Shown here one piece after another: positions 8,766 to 17,036 of a DNA stretch of 64,000 nucleotides. Source of the stretch: B69-G16 sp964501905 (GTDB lineage: Archaea > Thermoproteota > Thermoprotei > Thermofilales > B69-G16); NCBI GenBank assembly GCA_964501905.1, contig CAZCTW010000005.1:1-64000 (forward strand). Direction: 5' to 3'. Every line of letters starts with the position of its first letter. The stretch's first letter is position 1. The notes under the pieces were generated by a model. That model searched no databases. It was not told where the DNA came from and saw nothing but the letters and a program-made list of their open reading frames with translations. Both the position numbers and the translations under genes were made by a program.

Positions 8766-9700
8766 GCTTGATATTCAGAATTTCAGAAGTAGCGAGAAGA
8801 GTTAAAAACGAGATTTCGAAAGTAGTCGTGGATGCCGAGTTTACAGCGGAGCTCCTTCTGGCTACTCTCTTGGCTGAGGAACATGTACTACTAGAAGGTC
8901 CCCCGGGCTCGGCTAAAACTCTCACGGCTAAAGCATTTGCCAAAGCAACGGGGTTAACGTTTAAAAGAGTTCAAATGACCGTCGAAACAATGCCCTCGGA
9001 TATAACAGGTTTCTACGTTTATACCCTAACCGGACAAAGGTTTTTTAGAAAAGGACCAGTATTCTCCAATATTCTTCTCATAGACGAGTTGAACAGAGCT
9101 CCTCCCAGAACTCAATCTGCCCTCTTGGAGGCTATGCAGGAGAGGCAGGTAACTATCGAGGGCGACACCTATAGGCTGCCGCGCCCCTTTCTCGTCCTCG
9201 CGACTCAAATGCCCCATGGTGCCGTCGGGACTTATGCTCTACCCGAGGTGATATTGGATAGGTTTGCCGTGAAAATAGATACCTACTACTTAGAGCCGGA
9301 GAGGGAAAAAGAGGTAATTGCAAAAGTTGATATTATAGAGGAATTTCCCGTATACCCAGTTTCTAATCCTAAGGAATTACTCGAGTTAGCTTCTCTCGTT
9401 AAGGAGGTTTTCGTAGATGAGGATATTATGGCTTATATCGTAAATTTGGTAAACTACCTTAGAAACCATCCCTCTATAGAGACTGGACCTAGCACTAGAA
9501 GTACTGTCCATCTCTATAAACTCTCTCGAGTATATGCGGCTATTAGAGGGCGGGATTACGTAGTACCAGACGACGTTAAAATCTTAGCCCCTTACGTGCT
9601 AGAACATAGAATTAAAGTTAAGCCTCAACTGGAAATTGAAGGGGTAACTCCGACGGGGTTGATGGAAGAGGCGCTTCGAAGTGTTGAAGTTCCTAAATAG
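8762..9700 (+). CDS. MoxR-family AAA+ ATPase
   Basis: MoxR ATPases are AAA+ chaperones that insert cofactors into, or mature, partner proteins, often ones with VWA or DUF58 domains. The product has Walker A GPPGSAKT, the MoxR stretch VQMTVETMPSDITGFYVY, Walker B LLIDELNRAPPRTQSALLEAMQERQV, and ATQMPHGAVGTYALPEVILDRF (sensor 1/arginine-finger region). A helical lid domain forms the C-terminus. Length (313 aa) is normal. I prefer the GTG at 8762, preceded by AGGTGG, over the GTG at 8753. It sits between DUF4350 and DUF58 in one operon, the classic arrangement. Confidence 0.92.
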   Translation: MSLIFRISEVARRVKNEISKVVVDAEFTAELLLATLLAEEHVLLEGPPGSAKTLTAKAFAKATGLTFKRVQMTVETMPSDITGFYVYTLTGQRFFRKGPVFSNILLIDELNRAPPRTQSALLEAMQERQVTIEGDTYRLPRPFLVLATQMPHGAVGTYALPEVILDRFAVKIDTYYLEPEREKEVIAKVDIIEEFPVYPVSNPKELLELASLVKEVFVDEDIMAYIVNLVNYLRNHPSIETGPSTRSTVHLYKLSRVYAAIRGRDYVVPDDVKILAPYVLEHRIKVKPQLEIEGVTPTGLMEEALRSVEVPK

Positions 9701-11147
9701 AATACTCCAAATCTTGGCTTCTCTCATAGCTCTAACCTTAACAGTTTATATAGGTTTATCGAAATCGCAAACCTCCCTTCTGCTCGTATTCCTCCCGTTT
9801 CTCTCTCTAATCTCGCGTAGCCGCATTAGGAGACTAATCTTCACCGCGGCTACTCTATCCGCTTTAACTCCATACCTCGTAGCTGAAACGACGTATGCTA
9901 TTCCTCTAATCTTTCTGCTTTTAATCTCCCTAGATATAGATTTGAGGAAGATAGAGAAAATCTACCCTCGCCCGTTAGGACCTGGCTCCATAGTAATATT
10001 CTCTTCTCTAGCTTTACAGTTGGCTGTCTATCAAGTAGTGCCGAGCGGAATTTACGTTATTTACTCTACGCTGGCTTATGCTTTACTAGTATTCCTTTAC
10101 GAATTTATTAGAATATTAAGAGTTGATATAGACAAACCGGAAATAATCTACTGTAGCATGGGAGATTTAATAAACCTGGAGATAAAAATAGGCAAAGCAA
10201 AAGGATTATTCATCAAAATACTACGCGAGAAATACAGGATCCGTAGAAGAGACGGAGAAGTTAGGGTATGGGTTAGAGAGTACATAAGCAATATAGGTAG
10301 GAAGACTATAGAAATTCCTCTGCTAACTTCTGGATCTAGGAAATTCCTAGTTTTTAGAAAGAAGGTAAAAATACGGGTAGAAGCTAGACCTAAGCTGGAA
10401 AAAGCTCTGGTAGAGGCGCATAGGCTAGCTCTCCAAATACTGCCTAGACATGGAGAGCCGGGAGAGCTGTATGAAGCCGGGGCTAAGACTGGGTATGGCG
10501 GGAAAGGTTTTCTATATAGTTTAAGGCCTTACATGCCTGGGGACGACCTCAGATCTATTAATTTTAAGAAAAGCCTGAGTAGGGGAGAGCTCGTAGTTAA
10601 CGAATACCTAACTTCGGGAGTAGTCGTCAGGAAAGGAGTTAGGGTAATAACGCGGGTGGAGGGTTACGCTACGATTATCGTTCTGGCTGATTTATCGAGT
10701 AATTCTCTAGAAGAGCTAGACGATCTAGCATATAAAACTCTCTCTCTTATAATGGATTTAATAGAGGCTAACTTAACGCCTAGAGCCGTTATGTTGATAC
10801 AAGGCGATAAAGTTATCTACAGGGCGGTAGATTTGAAAGCTAAAACTTTACTGGAGGATCTGATTGAGGTATTTTCTAAAGTTTCGAAGTCTAAGTACAA
10901 GCCTTATAGCCTGGAAGAGCCTATTCTAGATTTTTCAACACCTGCTATGCTGATCGAGTACAGTTTTATAAAACAGGCATCCGAAAACTCTATCATATTT
11001 AATATTTTAACTCAGCTAGTAGGGAAAGTGAAACCTCCAGCTACGTTTATTATAATAAGACCTGCGAGTAGAAAACCCGGCGTATATAGTTTCGTAAAAA
11101 ATGCTCTAACGAAAATGGATTATGAAGTTATCGAATATAAAATATAG
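9681..11147 (+). CDS. DUF58 protein (MoxR partner)
   Basis: The 488-aa product has N-terminal membrane helices (up to about residue 150), a beta-rich part, and then the DUF58 core. The core has the signature GAKTGYGGKGFLYSLRPYMPGDD followed by LRSINFKKSLSRGELVV, with the downstream VWA-like part IIVLADLSSNSLEELDDLA. Such proteins are thought to be clients or partners of MoxR and are membrane-bound. The GTG at 9681 lies 20 nt inside the MoxR gene; a TTG at 9684 is an alternative. It is the last gene of the operon. The downstream gap (11148-11342) holds nothing I recognise. Confidence 0.88.
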   Translation: MLKFLNRILQILASLIALTLTVYIGLSKSQTSLLLVFLPFLSLISRSRIRRLIFTAATLSALTPYLVAETTYAIPLIFLLLISLDIDLRKIEKIYPRPLGPGSIVIFSSLALQLAVYQVVPSGIYVIYSTLAYALLVFLYEFIRILRVDIDKPEIIYCSMGDLINLEIKIGKAKGLFIKILREKYRIRRRDGEVRVWVREYISNIGRKTIEIPLLTSGSRKFLVFRKKVKIRVEARPKLEKALVEAHRLALQILPRHGEPGELYEAGAKTGYGGKGFLYSLRPYMPGDDLRSINFKKSLSRGELVVNEYLTSGVVVRKGVRVITRVEGYATIIVLADLSSNSLEELDDLAYKTLSLIMDLIEANLTPRAVMLIQGDKVIYRAVDLKAKTLLEDLIEVFSKVSKSKYKPYSLEEPILDFSTPAMLIEYSFIKQASENSIIFNILTQLVGKVKPPATFIIIRPASRKPGVYSFVKNALTKMDYEVIEYKI

Positions 11148-11342
11148 CTTTGTTGGGTTATCCTATAACCTTCTTCTTTCGAGAGGAGAGGAATCCTGCG
11201 CGCATAAAATATTCTTGAATAACATCAATACCTAAAACGCCTAGCTTTACTAATAATCTCTTATGCTAGCATAATATATAGCCTTGGAAACAGGAGAGTT
11301 TAGCACTTAAAGTTAGAATGTAAAATAAACTTCTATTTCATT

Positions 11343-11636
11343 TTATTGCTTTGACTTTATCTGATATTGTTCACTCTTCTTCTCTTCTTCCTCGAGTTTT
11401 TTGAGCTCTTCTTCTAGCTCCTTCTCTATTTCCTCTATGGGCTTGGGCGGGGGTGTCGTGGCTAAAGTATACCCTATCCAGGCTAGTATTCCTAGAACTC
11501 CAGCTATGGCGATGAAGGCTGTTATCTGGAGTACGAGTATTGTGTACTCTGGGATTATTAGTAGATACGCGTAGATCAGTATTCCCGCTATTGAACCGAG
11601 CATTAATCCGGCTCCTATTAGCTGGTCTTTGTTCAT
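11343..11636 (-). CDS. Small two-TM membrane protein with charged helical tail (copy B)
   Basis: This 97-aa paralogue of the gene at 491-757 has the same plan: two membrane helices, a TTPPPKPIEEIEKELEEEL hinge and coiled tail, and a Lys/Gln-rich extension. About 50 residues around the second helix and tail are identical to copy A, although many codons differ at silent positions. That pattern indicates old copies under strong purifying selection. The ATG follows CCGGTGTCTTC, the same Shine-Dalgarno type as copy A. It lies on the minus strand at the far end of the surface/MoxR region. Function unknown. Confidence 0.8.
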   Translation of the reverse strand: MNKDQLIGAGLMLGSIAGILIYAYLLIIPEYTILVLQITAFIAIAGVLGILAWIGYTLATTPPPKPIEEIEKELEEELKKLEEEEKKSEQYQIKSKQ

Positions 11637-11838
11637 GAAGACACCGGTGCTTATTTTTTATCCTAATATTTAACTTTCACGTCTATTAATGTTTTGTATA
11701 AAAATAACATTCAGAGTTTGCCTTAAATTTTGATGGCGATATTTTGCTATCTCTCTGGAGTTTTCATATAGTGGCAGTAACAAAAACCTTATAATAATAT
11801 TTTTCAAATATTTTAGTCAATTGTGTGGAGGCGGTTGC

Positions 11839-13323
11839 GTGGCGCTGGGCAAAGTCGTTAAAGGAGGAGCATGGCTTTATGGGACGAACTTAGTTAATAA
11901 TTTGTTTGGGGCATTTTACTGGTTTATAATCTCCGCTATTGGGGGTCCTGAGATCTTGGGAGTTACCAGCGCTATTATCGGTTTTGCCGGCTTAGTTAGC
12001 GGATTGGCGAATTTCGGCGTGGGCGTGGGAGTTTTAAAATTTGTGGGGAGGTATTTCGGCGAGGGAGGTTTAGAAGAGATTTCCGGTTATTTCTGGACTT
12101 CTCTTATTTTTCTCTTATCTACTGTTACGGTCTCCGGCTTTTTTCTGCTCGTCGCTGGTTTTCTTGGTTTTAACTTTAGCGGGTTAACGGACAAAATGCT
12201 CGTTCTGGCTGGTGTAATCGTATGTTTAGCTTTTAGTAGCTTGTTTAATACATTTTTAACTGCTCTGGTGAGGACGGATTTAATATTTAAATCAAACCTG
12301 TTAGCTAACATCGCGAAGCTAGTTGTAGGCTTAGGCTTGGTAGCCGCCGGATGGGGTTGGATAGGCGCCGTACTGGGTTATGCCGCTATTTCAATTGTTA
12401 ACGCGGTTATACTGGGTTTTTCCGTTTTTAAAATAGTCGGGTTGAAGCCTAGTTTTAGCTTATTCCGCCTCCGCAACCTTTTGAAAGCTGGTTTGGTAAA
12501 CTGGATTCCCGGCATAATCACTCTAGCCGGTCAGTGGCTAGGCGTTCTAGCCGTTTTCGGCAGTTCTGGGGCTTTCGAAACCGGGCTGTACTACGTAGCT
12601 TTTTCTATAGCGAACGTCGTTCTCATGGTCGCTACTAGCCTATCTATGATTCTTTTGCCGGTTTTAAGCGGTATGAGCGATGGTAGGAAGAGAGCGGCTT
12701 GGCGTGTCGCCCGGGTTGGATTGGCTTTCGCGTGGCCGCTCGCTGTCTTCGTAGCTGTCTATCCTTGGCTCCCCTTAAGCGTTCTCGGCCGTAGCTTTAC
12801 TGGGGCTTCCATGGTATTGGACGTTTTGATTCTGAGCTTGATTTTCATCGTTTTATCCAGTAGCGTAATAAACTTGTCGTATGCCTATGATTTGTACAGG
12901 TATGTCTTAGCAATCGGCTTGGCGGCTAACATTCCGAGAGTTGTCCTCTACTATCTCCTAGTGCCTGTCTACGGCGGTTTGGGGGCGGCTGCGAGTTTTA
13001 GCTTTGGAGCTTTTACGGGTTTTCTGGCTGCGCTGGTGGTTGCCGGAAGGATAGGGTTTAGGATTAACTTTCGGGATTTATCTTTGATAGTTCCCGCTCC
13101 CGCCCTTTTCGGCGTGTTTTCCTATTTCTTTAACTTGCACTTTTTAGTGGGGGGTGTTTTAATCTACGCGTTTTCGATATTGTTTTACCTGAAGGTGGGT
13201 GTTTTAACGAGGGAGGATGTTAAAGAGGTCGTGTTTAACCTTTTCCCGCCTAAATGCTCAAACCTAATATGTGGCTTGGCTGCTAAGCTGAAGTTGAAGG
13301 AAAAAATCTGGTCTACACGCTAG
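11839..13323 (+). CDS. MOP-superfamily flippase / polysaccharide transporter-like
   Basis: The product is a hydrophobic protein of about 494 aa with roughly 12-14 membrane helices. The N-terminal pattern (GKVVKGGAWLYGTNLVNNLF) and the overall size fit the oligosaccharide flippase (Wzx/RfbX-like, MATE-related) group that moves lipid-linked glycans across the membrane. I start at GTG 11839 because GGAGGCGGTT lies immediately upstream; the TTG at 11821 would put that Shine-Dalgarno inside the gene. A TATA-like TTATAATAAT lies near 11789. It may supply lipid-linked sugars for glycosylation of the adjacent surface proteins; that link is inference. No glycosyltransferase lies next to it. Confidence 0.8.
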   Translation: MALGKVVKGGAWLYGTNLVNNLFGAFYWFIISAIGGPEILGVTSAIIGFAGLVSGLANFGVGVGVLKFVGRYFGEGGLEEISGYFWTSLIFLLSTVTVSGFFLLVAGFLGFNFSGLTDKMLVLAGVIVCLAFSSLFNTFLTALVRTDLIFKSNLLANIAKLVVGLGLVAAGWGWIGAVLGYAAISIVNAVILGFSVFKIVGLKPSFSLFRLRNLLKAGLVNWIPGIITLAGQWLGVLAVFGSSGAFETGLYYVAFSIANVVLMVATSLSMILLPVLSGMSDGRKRAAWRVARVGLAFAWPLAVFVAVYPWLPLSVLGRSFTGASMVLDVLILSLIFIVLSSSVINLSYAYDLYRYVLAIGLAANIPRVVLYYLLVPVYGGLGAAASFSFGAFTGFLAALVVAGRIGFRINFRDLSLIVPAPALFGVFSYFFNLHFLVGGVLIYAFSILFYLKVGVLTREDVKEVVFNLFPPKCSNLICGLAAKLKLKEKIWSTR

Positions 13324-13361
13324 GCTTATACCGTAGCTAGCCTAGTGCTATTAGCCTGCCG

Positions 13362-13367
13362 TTTTTT
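13362..13367 (+). terminator. Poly-T terminator after the flippase
   Basis: A T6 run lies 39 nt after the flippase stop and is a plausible archaeal transcription stop. Confidence 0.35.
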
Positions 13368-13421
13368 AATAGGTAGTCTTTATCGGTGGGGAGTTTCTTC
13401 GATATCTCCGTCATTAACTAG

Positions 13422-13475
13422 AGGCCACGAGTCGACTGAAAAAGGTAGCGAAGTCGCGAGGTAGGGCGTGGGCCT
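13422..13475. other. GC-rich imperfect hairpin in the gap 13324-13607
   Basis: AGGCCACG at 13422 pairs with CGTGGGCCT ending at 13475 (one bulged G). Inside it is a second small stem GCGA-AG-TCGC. The surrounding 284-nt gap has no open reading frame that I trust. It could be a structured RNA or simply GC-rich spacer. Confidence 0.25.
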
Positions 13476-13607
13476 AACGGCTAACGCTATTAAAAATGGT
13501 ATAATGAGCTTGTAGGGTTGGCTTTCATTATTGCATTGTTGCTCGAAATTTTAGTGTTTAGTTTGAATACAAAGTATAAACTCCTGCTCCCCTATTTTAA
13601 GGGGAAA

Positions 13608-14192
13608 TTAATCGCTTATCTTAACGTAGTCGTATTTCCTCTTTAAGGCGAAGAAGGCTAACGCCATAGACAGGAGTGCTAGGCTGAGGGTAACTGGTTC
13701 AAGCCTTATACCCCAAGGCGTATAGTTTAGGACTAGGCCGACGAGCGGCACCACGGCTAGGCTAAGCCCTATGGAAAGCGCCAACCTTTCTAAAGGCTCG
13801 AGCTCTTCTCCTCTCGGGTATAGGGCCTCTATTAAAGTTGCCCCTGGCAGGTAGAGAACGTATAGGCTGCCCAGCACGTACCTCGCGTATAATAGTGGGG
13901 GTTCTTTGACGTAGAAGACGAGGAGTACCGTGGCGGCTATAGTTAAGGCTAAAATCCAGAACCAGAGAGAGTCGAGAGAGAAAACGTACCGCGGGAAGTT
14001 GGAGTACTTTTCTTCTGGCAGAATGTCTATAAATCCCTTCTTCCATAGACGGTAGAGGATTCTAGCGGATTTTTCCAAATCTAAACCGTACTTCTCCGCT
14101 ATCTCGTAGGCGGCTTCCTCTACGTTTTCAGGCTTCCTCCTCTTGATATAGGATAGCGCTTTTTTCTCCTCGGCTTCGAGCTCGGCGGGCAT
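13608..14192 (-). CDS. DUF1616 membrane half with N-terminal winged-helix-like domain
   Basis: The 194-aa product has an N-terminal soluble segment of about 70 residues with a winged-helix look (ENVEEAAYEIAEKYGLDLEKSARILYRLWKKGF). Four to five membrane helices follow. The region RYVLGSLYVLYLPGATLIEALYPRG ... LERLALSIGLSLAVVPLVGL ... LNYTPWGIRLEP is the characteristic N-terminal half of archaeal DUF1616. The extracellular C-terminal half of that family is absent here. It appears instead in the divergent gene at 14241, only 48 bp away. Function of DUF1616 is unknown; a membrane sensor coupled to a surface domain is an inference. Confidence 0.8.
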   Translation of the reverse strand: MPAELEAEEKKALSYIKRRKPENVEEAAYEIAEKYGLDLEKSARILYRLWKKGFIDILPEEKYSNFPRYVFSLDSLWFWILALTIAATVLLVFYVKEPPLLYARYVLGSLYVLYLPGATLIEALYPRGEELEPLERLALSIGLSLAVVPLVGLVLNYTPWGIRLEPVTLSLALLSMALAFFALKRKYDYVKISD

Positions 14193-14240
14193 TATCTCGC
14201 AAACTATATTACGGCTAATTTATTTAGTTTTTCGAGGAGT

Positions 14241-15161
14241 ATGAGGAGCCTACCGAAGACTCTGCTGTTCATACTCCTGCTGTCTCTCCTAGCTTCAATT
14301 CCGAAGTGCCCGACGGAGCCCGTGAAGGATAAAATCTATGAAGCCTATACTGCTATAGTCGAGGCTTATAATGCTGGAGGGGAGGTAGACGGGCTTATCG
14401 AAGAGCTTAACCGTTTAATAAACTCGTCTCGAGTAAACGAATCGGAGGTCTACGAGGTATCAAGCAGACTTATAGAAGAAGCTCAAAAGGCGAAGAGTGA
14501 GGGGGAGGAGAGGAGGAGGTTAGAGCTATACTACACCGTATTCTTGGTAATCGTAGCCGCGAGCGCGGCATTGACGGCTTACCTCTACGGCGGCAAAGCC
14601 TACTGGAGGCTGTGGCTTAAGCTTAGAGGTAGGCATAAAATTATAGTTAGGAGGGTGCCCGCCGAGAGGAAATCCATGTTTTTAAGCGATGAAGTAAAAG
14701 CAGTAGCTCTAGCGATTATAGTGGTGGTTTTGGTTTTCGCTATCTCACAGGCGTTCCTGGCCGGACGAGTGGTAGAGCCGTTCTCCGAGCTGGGGTTATT
14801 GGGGAGTAAGATGAAAATTGGAGACTACCCTAGGGAGCTTGTGGTAGGCGAGAAGGCAAGACTCTACGTCTACGTCGGAAACCACATGGGCTACCCAGTG
14901 TACTACATAGTCCAAGTCAAAATAGGGAACTCCACTACGCATGTAGACCCTGCGCCTTTAAAACCCGTTAAAACGTTCGAGAAGGTGTTGCCGCACAACG
15001 CCACCTGGATATTCCCGCTGGAAATATCCATCAACGAAACCGGTTTAAACTATAGGATTATAGTAGAGCTGTGGATCTACAACTATACGAGCGGCAGAGT
15101 AGAATACCATAAAAGATGGTGTCAAATATGGGTGAACGTAACATCTCTCCTCCCTCCTTAG
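14241..15161 (+). CDS. Membrane protein with the extracellular half of DUF1616
   Basis: The 306-aa product has a signal or anchor helix (about 5-20), a helical extracellular-type segment, a membrane helix (about 100-118), a basic loop, and another helix (about 155-175). The final domain follows: EPFSELGLLGSKMKIGDYP, RELVVGEKARLYVYVGN, YPVYYIVQVKIGN. These elements match the C-terminal extracellular half of DUF1616 (FTEFYxLG ... YP ... GE ... GxxNHE ... YxV). The start is supported by TCGAGGAG just upstream of ATG. With the divergent gene at 13608 it appears to make one split DUF1616 unit. Confidence 0.75.
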   Translation: MRSLPKTLLFILLLSLLASIPKCPTEPVKDKIYEAYTAIVEAYNAGGEVDGLIEELNRLINSSRVNESEVYEVSSRLIEEAQKAKSEGEERRRLELYYTVFLVIVAASAALTAYLYGGKAYWRLWLKLRGRHKIIVRRVPAERKSMFLSDEVKAVALAIIVVVLVFAISQAFLAGRVVEPFSELGLLGSKMKIGDYPRELVVGEKARLYVYVGNHMGYPVYYIVQVKIGNSTTHVDPAPLKPVKTFEKVLPHNATWIFPLEISINETGLNYRIIVELWIYNYTSGRVEYHKRWCQIWVNVTSLLPP

Positions 15162-15441
15162 CCTAGCAGATTCCTCAACTCCTTTACTGGCTAGTTTAAA
15201 GTGGAAAGGCGGAGCTACTACGACGAGTCTTCCTAAGGCTATCCGAGCCAAGTGGGGGTCGACGTGGTGGTTCATGACGGGAAAATACTTTATAGAGATA
15301 ACTTCTCACGTTAAGGCTTTGGTTTACGAGAAGGTGACGGGGAGGAAAGTCGGTAGGCTTATGATAATAACGCCTTATGGCCGGGGAGAAAGCTCTTAAG
15401 CGGCTAAAGAACTTAACGTAGAAGTGTACGCGAAAGTTTAA
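15162..15441 (+). pseudogene. Remnant of an unidentified gene
   Basis: A protein-like frame without a proper start runs into the gap after the DUF1616 gene (LPKAIRAKWGSTWWFMTGKY, then FIEITSHVKALVYEKVTGRK). A TAA at 15397 interrupts it, and the same frame continues as AAKELNVEVYAKV to a TAA at 15439. A shifted frame at the interruption reads GEKALKRLKNLT, so a frameshift is also possible. I cannot assign a family. An initiated reading from the ATG at 15274 would give only about 41 aa. The rest of the gap to 15747 is A/T-rich, with promoter-like sequence only near its end. Confidence 0.35.
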
Positions 15442-15690
15442 CCCTTAGTGGATTCCGTTTTGATAATTCATTAGCATGCGCTAGTTTTTGCGGATAGGCT
15501 TTCACTTCCCGTGAATTGTTTTAACTATTTGTTTCGTTTGTCTTATTAAGAAATTTTTAAATTCTCTTTATAAGTTTTAATATCATAACACCTTTTAAAG
15601 AAAAACTCAAGATGATTTTTTAGATACTGTTCGCCCCCTGAAATTTGTTCTAAAATTTAGAATGTTTCTTTGAAAAATAGAGCGTGAATA

Positions 15691-15700
15691 CTTTTAAATA
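15691..15700 (+). promoter_or_regulatory. TATA box for the VWA protein gene
   Basis: CTTTTAAATA lies about 50 nt ahead of the ATG at 15748, predicting a leader of about 25 nt that contains the Shine-Dalgarno GAGGGAG. Confidence 0.35.
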
Positions 15701-15747
15701 ATCAAGCGTAGAAATCAAAACCAGTATAAATTTGCCGAGGGAGTCTC

Positions 15748-16545
15748 ATGAAAAAATTATTGGCTACCTCGCTGGTACTGTTAGCAATCTTTTCACTTTG
15801 TAGTGTTGCAGCTCAAGATACTTGTCTACTAGATATAGCTTTAGTTCTAGACGTTTCGGGAAGCATGAACGACTCCTGGGATGGATCTACAAAAATCGAC
15901 GTGTTAAAGGATTCTGTCAAAAGCTTTATAGATTCTCAACCAGAAGATGGCACGAGATATGTTGGCATAGTCAGCTTTGCGAGTTCTGCCAGTGTAGTTC
16001 ATAGCTTGATTAAAGTCGACGATCCATCAGATAAAACAAGCCTAAAGACGGCGGTAGATGGTTTAACTGCTAGTGGAAGCACTGCCATGGATTTAGGCAT
16101 AGAAGAAGGAACTAACATGTTAATCCCCGGCTCGGGTAGAGCCGATGCCAATAAGGTTATGATAGTGGTATCTGATGGTTATCCGGATGATGATGCTGCG
16201 GCAGCAAATGCCGCAAATAATGCAAAAGCTCAAGGGATAGTGGTTGTAGGAGTCTTTATAGGAGATGCTAGTGGAGATGGAGATGAATTCCTTAGAGACC
16301 ACATTGCACAGCAACCAAAATATCCCTATTTCATTAATGTAACAGATCCAAACGATCTACCCACGGCCTTCCAAGACTTAGCAAGTAAGATATGTAAAAT
16401 CGCAAAGCCAACGAAACCTGTAGGAGGGGTCGTCTCTCCAATTAGCAAATTCGATATAGTGGCTCCATGGATTATCCTATTAACATTGCCTTCCCTCATA
16501 GTTTTAGCAACTATTATCTATAAAAAGAGATTACAAAATAAATAA
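15748..16545 (+). CDS. Secreted von Willebrand factor A domain protein, C-terminally anchored
   Basis: The 265-aa product has a signal peptide (1-22). A VWA domain (about 28-210) has an intact metal-ion-dependent adhesion site: Asp35-Ser37-Ser39 in LDVSGSMN, the Thr of SGSTAMD, and the Asp of VVSDGYPDDD. Then comes KPTKPVGGVVSP and a C-terminal membrane helix (about 235-258) with basic end KKRLQNK. It should display a metal-dependent protein-binding domain outside the cell. The PVGG-plus-helix ending is shared with the gene at 1388. VWA proteins are frequent clients of MoxR ATPases, and a MoxR operon lies 5 kb upstream; the link is inference. Confidence 0.85.
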   Translation: MKKLLATSLVLLAIFSLCSVAAQDTCLLDIALVLDVSGSMNDSWDGSTKIDVLKDSVKSFIDSQPEDGTRYVGIVSFASSASVVHSLIKVDDPSDKTSLKTAVDGLTASGSTAMDLGIEEGTNMLIPGSGRADANKVMIVVSDGYPDDDAAAANAANNAKAQGIVVVGVFIGDASGDGDEFLRDHIAQQPKYPYFINVTDPNDLPTAFQDLASKICKIAKPTKPVGGVVSPISKFDIVAPWIILLTLPSLIVLATIIYKKRLQNK

Positions 16546-16551
16546 TTTTTT
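16546..16551 (+). terminator. Poly-T terminator directly after the VWA gene
   Basis: A T6 run begins at the base after the stop codon. Confidence 0.4.
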
Positions 16552-16607
16552 ATAAAATTAAAATTTCAAATGTTATTCCTTTATCACTTTAAAGACTTCA
16601 CTGATAA

Positions 16608-16897
16608 AGATTTCTAAGAGAGTTAGTAGCTGAATTTATAATAAAGACTCCGAGTTTGGAAGCAGATGCGATAAAGGCCATAACTCTTCGGCTAATTGAT
16701 GGGGTTTTGAAGCTTTAGAGAAGAAAATACGACTATATGAGGGAGAATCTTTGACTAATTGTTAATCTAATGATATTTTTATAGCGGCTACTTGCAGAAG
16801 CCACGGTATCGAGAATATAGCTACTCTTGACAGGGCTTTGAGAGGTTTCCATGGTGAAGATACTATAGTGGATTTTGTATATTTTATCAGTATTTAA
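16608..16897 (+). pseudogene. Decayed PIN-domain (VapC-like) toxin gene
   Basis: Three short frame segments together read as the C-terminal two thirds of a PIN nuclease. First is RELVAEFIIKTPSLEADAIK (to a stop near 16715). Next, shifted, is ALEKKIRLYEGESLTN. Last is NDIFIAATCRSHGIENIATL followed by DRALRGFHGEDTIVDF to the TAA at 16895. The last piece shows the conserved acidic and Ala-Ala-Thr pattern of PIN domains. The N-terminus with the first catalytic Asp is missing and there is no antitoxin gene beside it. Expression as a functional protein is very unlikely. The rest of the gap 16546-17036 shows nothing else. Confidence 0.55.
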
Positions 16898-17036
16898 TGG
16901 TTTCTTGTGAGGGGGATTTCGGATTTCTCTGAATTATTTGACTATTGTTTTACCTTGTCTCGTTGGGGTTTTTCAAATTCTCTTTTATTAAGCCCGTTAT
17001 CGTAAAAAACTTATTGAAGTTTTACTAAACATTCAT

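Noticed and set aside
13762..14046. 94-codon frame overlapping the DUF1616 membrane gene on the same strand
   Set aside because: It lacks membrane-like or domain-like composition and lies fully inside a recognised gene in another frame.
14241..15161. The DUF1616 outer-half gene as a truncated pseudogene
   Set aside because: It has its own Shine-Dalgarno, signal-type N-terminus, two further membrane helices and a full-length domain, so it looks functional.
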